Below, in pieces: positions 1 through 6,022 of a DNA stretch of 10,310 nt (positions are counted from its first letter, which is position 1; each line of letters begins with the position of its first letter). The DNA comes from Bacillota bacterium. GTDB lineage: Bacteria; Bacillota_A; Clostridia; Acetivibrionales; DUMB01. The position numbers and the translations under genes are program-made. Location of the stretch: NCBI GenBank assembly GCA_023621975.1, contig JAMOAC010000112.1, positions 1-10,310 of the forward strand, read 5' to 3'. The notes beneath the pieces were generated by a model. That model was given only the letters and a program-made list of their open reading frames with translations. It made no database searches and was not told the origin of the DNA.

Positions 1-22
1 AATATCAACAATTTTAAAGGGC

Positions 23-59
23 ATACAACGCAGCGGGTATGTGATATAGCCCGTTGTAT
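23..59. other. Imperfect hairpin near the left edge
   Basis: ATACAACG (23-30) is the exact reverse complement of CGTTGTAT (52-59). Inside it GGGTAT (35-40) can pair imperfectly with ATAGCCC (46-52). Neither side carries a convincing T-run, so it could be the remains of a terminator of a gene lying left of the window, or simply a structured intergenic repeat. The function is unknown. Confidence 0.3.
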
Positions 60-103
60 CAAAAAGATGGGGATACCTTTAAGTTTAATTATCCTACAAC
101 AAA

Positions 104-124
104 TTGACACTATCAAATACTAGT
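104..124 (+). promoter_or_regulatory. TTGAC...ACTAGT element, similar to the iclR promoter core
   Basis: TTGACA at 104-109 looks like a perfect -35 box, but no -10 box lies 16-18 bp downstream. The block matches the regulator promoter on the other strand (10089 down to 10069) at 16 of 21 positions: TTGAC, then T, CAAA and ACTAGT at the same offsets. ACTAGT sits in an 8-bp palindrome in both places (TACTAGTA at 118-125, CACTAGTG at 10068-10075). It may be a second regulator site or a decayed promoter. Confidence 0.3.
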
Positions 125-131
125 ACACGGC

Positions 132-160
132 TTGATTTTTTTATGCATATCAACTATAAT
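132..160 (+). promoter_or_regulatory. Sigma-A-type promoter of the ABC transporter operon
   Basis: TTGATT (132-137), a 17-nt spacer and a perfect TATAAT (155-160). Transcription should start near 167, giving a leader of about 155 nt before the lipoprotein gene. The predicted start falls on the first operator-like site (167-180). A second TATAAT at 180-185 was created by the 25-bp duplication but has only a poor -35 partner (TAATCA, 157-162). Confidence 0.7.
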
Positions 161-166
161 CAAATT

Positions 167-180
167 GGAATGCCTATTCT
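167..180 (+). promoter_or_regulatory. Operator-like site, copy 1
   Basis: GGAATGCCTATTCT contains the inverted repeat GAAT-GCCT-ATTC. It starts 6 nt after the TATAAT at 155-160, so it covers the expected transcription start. The same site type occurs before the larA-like gene and three times at the IclR-family gene. Binding by that regulator is inferred. Confidence 0.6.
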
Positions 181-191
181 ATAATCAAATT

Positions 192-205
192 GGAATGCCT
201 ATTCT
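192..205 (+). promoter_or_regulatory. Operator-like site, copy 2
   Basis: Identical copy of GGAATGCCTATTCT, 25 bp (about 2.4 helical turns) after copy 1 and 6 nt after the duplicated TATAAT. Paired sites would suit a dimer-of-dimers, which is common in IclR-family regulators. Confidence 0.55.
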
Positions 206-279
206 ATATCGCTTCTTTGTTGCGCAGAAATAAATAGCCCCAATGGAACTGCTATTATGGGGGAAAAATTAAACGCAGA

Positions 280-293
280 AGCGCAATTGCGCT
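280..293. other. 14-bp perfect palindrome in the leader
   Basis: AGCGCAATTGCGCT is a perfect palindrome in the 5' leader, 9 nt before the ribosome binding site of the lipoprotein gene. Farther upstream AATAGC (233-238) can pair with GCTATT (251-256). They could fold in the mRNA or bind a protein; nothing else in the window repeats this palindrome. Confidence 0.35.
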
Positions 294-321
294 GATAATT
301 AAAAGGAGGGTGTGAATTGCA

Positions 322-1686
322 ATGAAAAGAATTATTGCTGTGTTATTATGTCTGGCTGTGCTAGTGGGATTTACTTTGACCGGCTGCGGTAATACTCAGA
401 CTTCAGATGGCGGTAGAGACACAAGTACACCTGCCGCCAGTACGCAGACACAATCGACACCATCGGGGGACTCAGGCTCAACAAGTGGCGGAAAAACAAA
501 AATATCGGTTCTTCGTCCCGGGGATGAAGAAAAGGTAGCAAAATTTATGGAACCGGCAATAAAAAAATTCATGGAAGCCAACCCGGATATTGAAGTAGAG
601 ATAGTTTATGAATCCTGGGGAGGCTGGATTCAGAAATATCCTACATTGTTTGAATCAAATACTCAACCTGACGTTATTTTCTGGTGGGACAACAAGCAGT
701 TTGACTCTTCCGTTGCAGGCAAGCTTGTACGCCTGAATGATTACCTTGATAAAGACCTTCTTGCTAAAATACCTCAGAGCGTATGGGATATGGTTGCTAT
801 CGATGATGAAGCCATCTACTATGTACCGGCAACCACGGACGTCTTCGTTCTTATGTACAACAAAGACGTATTCAAATCTGCAGGCCTGGATCCCAATAAT
901 CCGCCAAAGACCTGGGATGAATTGCTTGCAGCGTGCGAAGCTATTAATAAGACAGGTATTCCTGCAATTGGTGTTCCGGCAAAAACCGGTATGGAAACAC
1001 TCCAGGAATTTGTTACTAACTTCGTTGTCTGCAAAACCGGAAAAGATATGATTGACGAAAACAATCAGCCAACCTTTAACACGCCCGAAGGTCTTGAAGC
1101 AATGGAGTTCATAGCAAAACTGTTCAAGTATGCGCAACCCTCTGCAACAGAATTCGGACGCGGTGAACTCCGCCCGATGCTCAGGGACGGCAAAATAGGA
1201 ATGATTCTTGAGAGCGCCTGGGCAATCCCGCTTTTCCAGGAAGCCTTCGGAGAGAATCTTGACAACAGTCCTATAGGATTTGCTCCGCCGCCTGTACCTG
1301 AAAATGGCTATAAGGCATGCTGGATGGGAACCAATGGTTGGATTGCCACACGTCAGGAGACTGCTGAAGCATCGGCAAAACTTATTAACTACCTTATGTC
1401 TGACGAGGTACAATTTGAACATCATAAAGCTTATGGCAGCATCCCCGTATATGAGTATGAACTCCAGCAGGATTTCTACAAGTATGAATTCTGGAACACA
1501 ATGCACAATGTTGTCAAGACATACAGGCTCCATGGCATGCTGGCTAAATATTCACCGACTCCGGCAGCATTCTATTCCGAACTGGAGCAGGTATGGCAGC
1601 TGTTGCTGGGTGGCCAGATTGACGCACAGCAGGCTATTGATATGGCGGTTGAGAAAGTAAATGCAATTAACGCAAGGCAGAACTAA
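322..1686 (+). CDS. ABC transporter solute-binding lipoprotein (CUT1/SBP family 1)
   Basis: Captures the ligand outside the membrane and delivers it to the two permeases encoded next. The signal peptide has K2-R3, a hydrophobic core and the lipobox LTGC with lipidated Cys22. Residues 23-60 are a Ser/Thr/Gly-rich tether, and the rest is a typical two-lobed carbohydrate-type binding protein, including aromatic-rich stretches such as ESWGGW and IFWWDNK in the first lobe and GTNGWIA in the second. At 454 aa it is a normal length. The ATG at 322 follows AAAAGGAGGG at 301-310 with an 11-nt gap, slightly long, but it is the only start that gives a complete signal peptide. It is the first gene of operon 1, followed by a hairpin that may hold its mRNA at a higher level than the permeases. 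The ligand cannot be read from the sequence; the neighbourhood suggests a sugar acid or other hydroxy acid, although most of the family binds sugars. Confidence 0.92.
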   Translation: MKRIIAVLLCLAVLVGFTLTGCGNTQTSDGGRDTSTPAASTQTQSTPSGDSGSTSGGKTKISVLRPGDEEKVAKFMEPAIKKFMEANPDIEVEIVYESWGGWIQKYPTLFESNTQPDVIFWWDNKQFDSSVAGKLVRLNDYLDKDLLAKIPQSVWDMVAIDDEAIYYVPATTDVFVLMYNKDVFKSAGLDPNNPPKTWDELLAACEAINKTGIPAIGVPAKTGMETLQEFVTNFVVCKTGKDMIDENNQPTFNTPEGLEAMEFIAKLFKYAQPSATEFGRGELRPMLRDGKIGMILESAWAIPLFQEAFGENLDNSPIGFAPPPVPENGYKACWMGTNGWIATRQETAEASAKLINYLMSDEVQFEHHKAYGSIPVYEYELQQDFYKYEFWNTMHNVVKTYRLHGMLAKYSPTPAAFYSELEQVWQLLLGGQIDAQQAIDMAVEKVNAINARQN

Positions 1687-1695
1687 TTATTACTG

Positions 1696-1738
1696 GGTAA
1701 AATGTGTTGTGCCCCCAAAGGGCACGACACATTTTACC
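1696..1738 (+). other. Strong intergenic hairpin between binding protein and permease genes
   Basis: A 19-bp stem (1696-1714 with 1720-1738) has a single G-U wobble and the 5-nt loop CCAAA. No T-run follows (ATTGTGTATTAG), so it is unlikely to be an efficient terminator. Placed 9 nt after the lipoprotein stop codon and 25 nt before the permease start, it fits the known pattern of hairpins that stabilise the binding-protein mRNA or reduce downstream expression, as between malE and malF in enteric bacteria. Confidence 0.8.
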
Positions 1739-1763
1739 ATTGTGTATTAGGGTGGGGATTGAA

Positions 1764-2633
1764 GTGAATGCAAGCAAAAGACAGAGTATAATATTTTTCT
1801 CACTGTTGCCGTTGGGAACGATTATTGTCGTTATTTATCTGATACCGGTGCTGAATGTCATCACCAATGCCTTTATAGGTTTTACCGGAAGTTCAAAAGG
1901 CAAGTTTGTAGGACTTGAAAATCTTCAAAAAATACAGCCTGAACTGGCCAAGACAGTAACAATAACTTTAACCTGGACTTTAGGTTCGGTATTGCCAGCC
2001 ATCCTTATAGGTTTGATACTGGCTTTATTACTTCAGAGAGATTTCAGGTTTAAGAAACTGTTCCTGACGCTGAACCTGTTACCGTATTCCATACCGCTGA
2101 TTATTGTCGCATCATGCTGGTTGTTTACTCTTAACCAGAACTTTGGAATTATCAATGGAATACTTCTGAAACTCGGGTTTATTGATAAGTCGATTCAATT
2201 CCTGAATTACAATAATGCATTGGGTTCGGTCATTGTTGCCAGAATATGGCGCGCTACGCCGTTTGCATATATTAATATTTATGCCGCCCTGATGTCCATA
2301 CCGGAGGAATTGTATGAAGCGAGCTACATTGACGGTGCCAGCCCGGCACAGAGGTTCTGGTATATAACCCTGCCAAACCTCAGAGCAGTTCTTTCCACAA
2401 CGCTGATAGTTCTCACGGTCTGGACGTTTATGGTATTTGACATTATTTACGGAATGACCGGCGGCGGTCCGATTGACGCGACAAGAATTATATCTGTTCA
2501 GATATACAGAGAAATGTTCCATATGAAAGATCTTGGCACAACATCAATGTGGTCGTTGATAGCTATTACCATACTTATGATAATTACTATCATTTACTGG
2601 ACACTGTTTGAAAGGGAGACTAAAAATGATTGA
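1764..2633 (+). CDS. ABC transporter permease 1 (CUT1, MalF/UgpA type)
   Basis: Integral-membrane subunit that pairs with the following permease to form the channel. The protein is 289 aa with about six transmembrane segments; the first covers residues 8-34 (FFSLLPLGTIIVVIYLIPVL). The cytoplasmic EAA loop that docks with the ATPase is clear at residues 185-204 (EASYIDGASPAQRFWYITLP). I chose the GTG at 1764 because GGTGGGG (1751-1757) lies 6 nt before it; upstream starts such as the ATG at 1704 would translate the hairpin and give a non-hydrophobic, Arg/Cys-rich extension unlike the family. The last 8 nt overlap the next permease, so the two are probably translationally coupled. No ATPase gene accompanies the permeases; in Gram-positive CUT1 systems a shared MsmK/MsmX-type ATPase often serves from elsewhere. 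Confidence 0.92.
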   Translation: MNASKRQSIIFFSLLPLGTIIVVIYLIPVLNVITNAFIGFTGSSKGKFVGLENLQKIQPELAKTVTITLTWTLGSVLPAILIGLILALLLQRDFRFKKLFLTLNLLPYSIPLIIVASCWLFTLNQNFGIINGILLKLGFIDKSIQFLNYNNALGSVIVARIWRATPFAYINIYAALMSIPEELYEASYIDGASPAQRFWYITLPNLRAVLSTTLIVLTVWTFMVFDIIYGMTGGGPIDATRIISVQIYREMFHMKDLGTTSMWSLIAITILMIITIIYWTLFERETKND

Positions 2634-3450
2634 GAAGCAGACTGTCGGGGGAAAAACAGTTAAATGGTTTTTGCTCATTTTGCTCACGGTATTTTCATTG
2701 CTTCCTTTGTACGCGGCACTTATTGTGGCACTGACTCCTTCAAGCCGTGTATTGAATATGCAATTGGTACCGAATTATTTTCATGTGGCAAATTTCGCAA
2801 CAAGTTTCGCGGCTATAAAACGTGGTATCTGGAACAGTTTCCTTTATTCGATAATTGCAACGTTAATGGCTTTGATCATAAGCATTCCGGCCGCTTATGT
2901 CCTTGGCAGGTATAAATTCAAAGGGAAAAAAGTGATACTCTTTTTGCTGCTGTTTACCCAGATGATTTCAGGTATTGTGCTGCTCCCGTCACTGTACACG
3001 TTTTTCCAGAAGCTGAATATAAGCAATTCCGTACCCGGATTGATAGTTGTATTAAGCGGTGTAAACCTGGCGCTGGTGGTCTGGATTCTTTACGGATATT
3101 TTCAGACTCTTCCTGTTGGAATCGAGGAAGCAGCGATGATAGACGGATGCAGCTACATACGGATGCTCCTGAGCATTATTATTCCGTTGAGCGGTCCGGG
3201 TATAGCTGTGGGAGCGATATTTGTATTCATTAATTCGTACAATGACTTTGTAATTCCGTTGTTCTTGCTGGCAGACAGGAATCGATACCCGCTTACCCTT
3301 ACGCTGTACAGCATGCTGACAGATGCAACAGTACGCTGGGAGATAGTGGCTGCTTCTTCGCTTATAGCAATTATACCGTGTGTGCTGTTATTTACATTCT
3401 TCCAGCGGTATATTATCAGCGGGATCACAATGGGTGCAGTCAAGAGCTGA
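2626..3450 (+). CDS. ABC transporter permease 2 (CUT1, MalG/UgpE type)
   Basis: Second membrane subunit of the importer, 274 aa with about six transmembrane segments. The EAA loop begins EEAAMIDG at residues 167-174 and continues to IIPLSGPG, the hallmark of MalG-like subunits. The ATG at 2626 follows AAAGGGAG (2611-2618) at a 7-nt gap. An in-frame TTG at 2608 would swallow that binding site and is not preferred. It overlaps permease 1 by 8 nt and is followed 14 nt later by the MFS gene, so all four genes appear to form one transcript. Confidence 0.92.
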   Translation: MIEKQTVGGKTVKWFLLILLTVFSLLPLYAALIVALTPSSRVLNMQLVPNYFHVANFATSFAAIKRGIWNSFLYSIIATLMALIISIPAAYVLGRYKFKGKKVILFLLLFTQMISGIVLLPSLYTFFQKLNISNSVPGLIVVLSGVNLALVVWILYGYFQTLPVGIEEAAMIDGCSYIRMLLSIIIPLSGPGIAVGAIFVFINSYNDFVIPLFLLADRNRYPLTLTLYSMLTDATVRWEIVAASSLIAIIPCVLLFTFFQRYIISGITMGAVKS

Positions 3451-3464
3451 ATGAAAGAGAGACT

Positions 3465-4625
3465 ATGAAAAAACAAAACGCATACATCACTGTCTGCTAC
3501 ATATGTTTTCTGGCCGGCGGCATAGGCTTAACGATGACAGGTTCACTGCTGCCGAACCTGATGGCAGAGTATCAGCTGAATTATGAATTGGCAGGTTCAA
3601 TCCTTTCAATACGTTCTTTAGGAATAATGGCGGCCAGTTTTTTCAGTGGGTATATTGCTGAAAAAACAGGTAAAACTGCTGCCATGGCTCTCGGCTTATT
3701 CCTGTTCGGACTGGGGAGCAGCTGCTTATTTTTTACGCCACATATACTCATGCTGCAGGTCTGCGGTGCTGTTGCCGGCATTGGCTACGGCATTATGAAC
3801 AATATGGCAAATTCACTGGTGAATGATATTTCAAACGGGAACAGCGTGTCGATTAATTTTTTGCATATGAGCTATTCCCTTGGATGCTTTCTTGTTCCGG
3901 TGCTGGTTCAGGTGTCTTTTATGCTTTATATAACCTGGCGTTTTCCGGTGTTTATTTATGCCGTTATAGTCGGCATTATCCTGGTAACGATCCTGTTTTC
4001 ACCCATCAGAAAATCAGCCGGTGATGAAAGCAAAAAACAGCGTTCAGATTATGGCTTCCTGAAGAATTTTCATTACTATGTGCTGTTGCTGACGTTGATG
4101 ATGAGTACAGGTTTCCAACAAGGCATAACCGGGTGGCTTGTTACATACCTGCAGGATACGGGCACTGTTGACGCCATGGACGCGCAAAAACTGTTTTCGT
4201 TCATGCTGCTGAGCATGTTAACAGGAAGATTCCTGTCCGCAATGCTGTGCAAAAAAATGAAGGTCGAAACCCTTTTACTCATATGCTGTGTTATTCCCGT
4301 AATTACACTTTCTGGAATCGCCGTTTCCGCTAATCAGATTGTTCTGACTGTTTTGCTTGTTTTGTGCGGCACCGCATTTGCAGGACAGTACCCCCTGGTA
4401 GTTTCCTGTGCGAAAGAAATACTGTTTAATAATCCGAATGCCAGCGGCATTCTGTTTGCCCTGGCCGGACTGGGAGGAACATTGGTGACATATTTATGCG
4501 GATGGGGAGCGGAGCAGTTCGGAGTCAGAGCGATAGTAATAATAATCCTGCTTTTCGGCGTACTCCTTTTGGGAATGGCCCTGATAAATACAGGATTAAT
4601 GCGCAGGAATAAGACAGCCTCGTAA
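3465..4625 (+). CDS. MFS transporter
   Basis: Proton- or solute-coupled carrier of the major facilitator superfamily, 386 aa, with the expected pattern of about 12 hydrophobic segments. A motif-A-like loop lies between segments 2 and 3 (GYIAEKTGKTAA, residues 62-73), and a charged central cytoplasmic loop follows the sixth segment (RKSAGDESKKQRSD). The ATG at 3465 is preceded by AAAGAGAG (3454-3461); longer in-frame starts reach back into the permease gene and are rejected. Its place 14 nt after the permease implies a linked substrate: a second uptake route for a stereoisomer, or export of a product or counter-ion. The substrate cannot be decided from sequence. No terminator is visible after it, so some read-through into the larA-like operon is possible. 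Confidence 0.85.
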   Translation: MKKQNAYITVCYICFLAGGIGLTMTGSLLPNLMAEYQLNYELAGSILSIRSLGIMAASFFSGYIAEKTGKTAAMALGLFLFGLGSSCLFFTPHILMLQVCGAVAGIGYGIMNNMANSLVNDISNGNSVSINFLHMSYSLGCFLVPVLVQVSFMLYITWRFPVFIYAVIVGIILVTILFSPIRKSAGDESKKQRSDYGFLKNFHYYVLLLTLMMSTGFQQGITGWLVTYLQDTGTVDAMDAQKLFSFMLLSMLTGRFLSAMLCKKMKVETLLLICCVIPVITLSGIAVSANQIVLTVLLVLCGTAFAGQYPLVVSCAKEILFNNPNASGILFALAGLGGTLVTYLCGWGAEQFGVRAIVIIILLFGVLLLGMALINTGLMRRNKTAS

Positions 4626-4645
4626 TTTGGAATACATACATGCTA

Positions 4646-4674
4646 TTGACATTATATTTGATAGTTATTATGAT
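4646..4674 (+). promoter_or_regulatory. Strong sigma-A-type promoter of the larA-like operon
   Basis: Perfect TTGACA (4646-4651), 17-nt spacer and TATGAT (4669-4674). The predicted start is near 4681, inside the palindromic operator-like site, which argues for repression by blocking initiation. The leader to the ATG at 4754 is about 73 nt. Confidence 0.8.
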
Positions 4675-4679
4675 AATTA

Positions 4680-4695
4680 TGGAATGACTATTCCA
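4680..4695 (+). promoter_or_regulatory. Operator-like palindrome at the larA-like promoter
   Basis: TGGAATGACTATTCCA is a perfect inverted repeat with 6-bp arms and a 4-bp centre. The GGAAT begins 6 nt after the -10 box, exactly as at the ABC transporter promoter, and the core differs from that copy at only 2 of 14 positions. It is the best-conserved copy next to a structural operon. Confidence 0.7.
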
Positions 4696-4753
4696 AAACA
4701 ATACAAATATACAATGCTGCTCAAAACAATGTTGAAACTAGGAAGGATATAAT

Positions 4754-5998
4754 ATGAAACAGGTTAGCATACCATGGGGAAACTGGTATTCACAGACACC
4801 AATGAATCTTTATTTTCCGGATGACTGGGACATAAGCCTTTGTGAAATGGAACACAGGAAGGCGCTTACAGAACAGGAACTCGAGGACAGGATAAATGCA
4901 CCTGTCGGAACGGTTTCGCTGGAAGAAATGGCCAGAGGTAAAAGAAGTGCCTGCATAGTGATTGATGATATAAGCCGTCCCACACCAGGGGACTTTATTT
5001 TGCCCGTCATCCTGAAAAAACTGGTCAAATCGGGCATCCCGGCCGGAGAAATACGCATCCTGTGCGCGCTGGGGGCGCATCGGCCAATGACCAGGCTTGA
5101 TATGGAGAAAAAAGTCGGCAGGCAAGTGCTCGAAAATTTCCAGGTCATTAATCACAACCCGTTCAGTGGTGACCTGGTGTCCCTGGGGGAAAAAATCAAG
5201 ATAAACCGCGTGTATTACGAGTCCGAACTCAAGATACTCGTTGGCTGCATTGTACCTCATACCCTTGCGGGGTTCAGCGGAGGCGCCAAGAATATAATAC
5301 CGGGCATTGGCGGTATAGAAACACTTGAATATAACCATGGTAAAGTATTTATTGATGCATCAAAAAGCAAAACTTTCAAGAACAATACGCTGAATCCGGA
5401 CAACCCCGTCCGGGAAAACATGGAAGCCATCGTAGAATCATGCGGTGCGGATTTCATCGTGAATGTTATCCTGAATGATAAGCTGCAGGTTGCCGAAGCT
5501 TTTGCCGGACATTACGTAAAAGCGCACAGGGAAGCGTGCAATTGTGCCAAAGAATTTTATCGCACCAGGTTAGTGCCTGGAGCTGATATCGTCATACTCA
5601 ATGCTTATCCGAAGGATACGGAGTATTCCCAGGTAGGAACTGCATTTTCAGTACTGGGACATCATAAAGAAAATTGTTTCAGTAATCACAGTTCCCTGGT
5701 ATTGTGTACTGCTGCAAGCGAAGGCGCAGGCTACCATGCGCTTTTCGGACCAGGTATGAAGTTGTTTTCACCTCATGACGATAATGTTCCGCCTCCTGAG
5801 ATAGGGCATGTTGAAACATTCATTTTTTCCACAGGAGTACGCGATTTCGATATCAGGCCGTATTACAATGAACGCTGTGTACCGGTATATAATGACTGGG
5901 ACTTTATAATACGGCTGCTTAAAAAGAAGCACAAAAACGCAAAAGTAGCAGTATATCCTCTTGCAAGCATGCAGATTGGCTATATGGACCAGAAATAA
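4754..5998 (+). CDS. larA: LarA-family nickel-pincer 2-hydroxy-acid racemase/epimerase (DUF2088)
   Basis: Members of this family invert the C2 carbon of 2-hydroxy acids by hydride transfer to a nickel-pincer nucleotide (NPN) cofactor attached to a lysine. The 414 aa here is close to the 424 aa of Lactobacillus plantarum LarA. Key residues, matched from memory: D72 and R75 in DDISRPTP (71-78), H109 in GAHRP, H169 in VPHTLAGFSGG, K179 (the cofactor-anchoring lysine) and H195 in YNHG (nickel ligand). The spacings H169-K179 (10) and K179-H195 (16) equal those of H174-K184-H200 in LarA. After PKD (286-288) the glutamine matching Q295 is kept (Q293), but the position matching K298 is T296, which suggests a substrate other than lactate. 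GGAAGGA (4741-4747) sets the ATG at 4754. It is the first gene of operon 2, 24 nt before the dehydrogenase. Cofactor genes larB, larC and larE are not in the window. The family assignment is firm, the substrate open (malate, 2-hydroxyglutarate, aldonate or other); the symbol marks the family only. Confidence 0.88.
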   Translation: MKQVSIPWGNWYSQTPMNLYFPDDWDISLCEMEHRKALTEQELEDRINAPVGTVSLEEMARGKRSACIVIDDISRPTPGDFILPVILKKLVKSGIPAGEIRILCALGAHRPMTRLDMEKKVGRQVLENFQVINHNPFSGDLVSLGEKIKINRVYYESELKILVGCIVPHTLAGFSGGAKNIIPGIGGIETLEYNHGKVFIDASKSKTFKNNTLNPDNPVRENMEAIVESCGADFIVNVILNDKLQVAEAFAGHYVKAHREACNCAKEFYRTRLVPGADIVILNAYPKDTEYSQVGTAFSVLGHHKENCFSNHSSLVLCTAASEGAGYHALFGPGMKLFSPHDDNVPPPEIGHVETFIFSTGVRDFDIRPYYNERCVPVYNDWDFIIRLLKKKHKNAKVAVYPLASMQIGYMDQK

Positions 5999-6022
5999 GG
6001 AACTGGAGGGAGTGTTGATATT

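Larger units (their letters stand above)
154..208 (+). repeat. Perfect 25-bp tandem duplication of -10 box plus operator
   Basis: Positions 154-208 repeat with a period of exactly 25 bp for 55 nt (2.2 copies) without a mismatch. Each unit carries TATAAT, a 6-nt gap and GGAATGCCTATTCT. The duplication therefore doubled both the -10 element and the putative regulator site. The lack of divergence suggests it is recent or under selection. Confidence 0.9.

Noticed and set aside
104..132. TTGACA at 104-109 as the main promoter of the ABC operon
   Set aside because: No -10-like hexamer lies 16-18 bp downstream (the region reads CACGGCTT); the TTGATT/TATAAT pair at 132-160 is far better.
154..208. 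CRISPR or other repeat array
   Set aside because: Only 2.2 directly abutting copies without spacers; it is a promoter duplication.
655..1533. Long minus-strand open frame (292 codons) inside the lipoprotein gene
   Set aside because: It is antisense to a clearly real gene, its translation is Cys/Phe/Arg-rich without family features, and it has no ribosome binding site; it is a shadow frame.
1704..1763. Upstream ATG start for permease 1
   Set aside because: It would start within the stem of the 19-bp hairpin and add 20 residues unlike the family; the GTG at 1764 has a well-placed ribosome binding site.
3378..3464. Upstream start for the MFS transporter inside the permease gene
   Set aside because: It would add 29 residues overlapping a real gene; the ATG at 3465 has its own AAAGAGAG and begins a normal MFS N-terminus.
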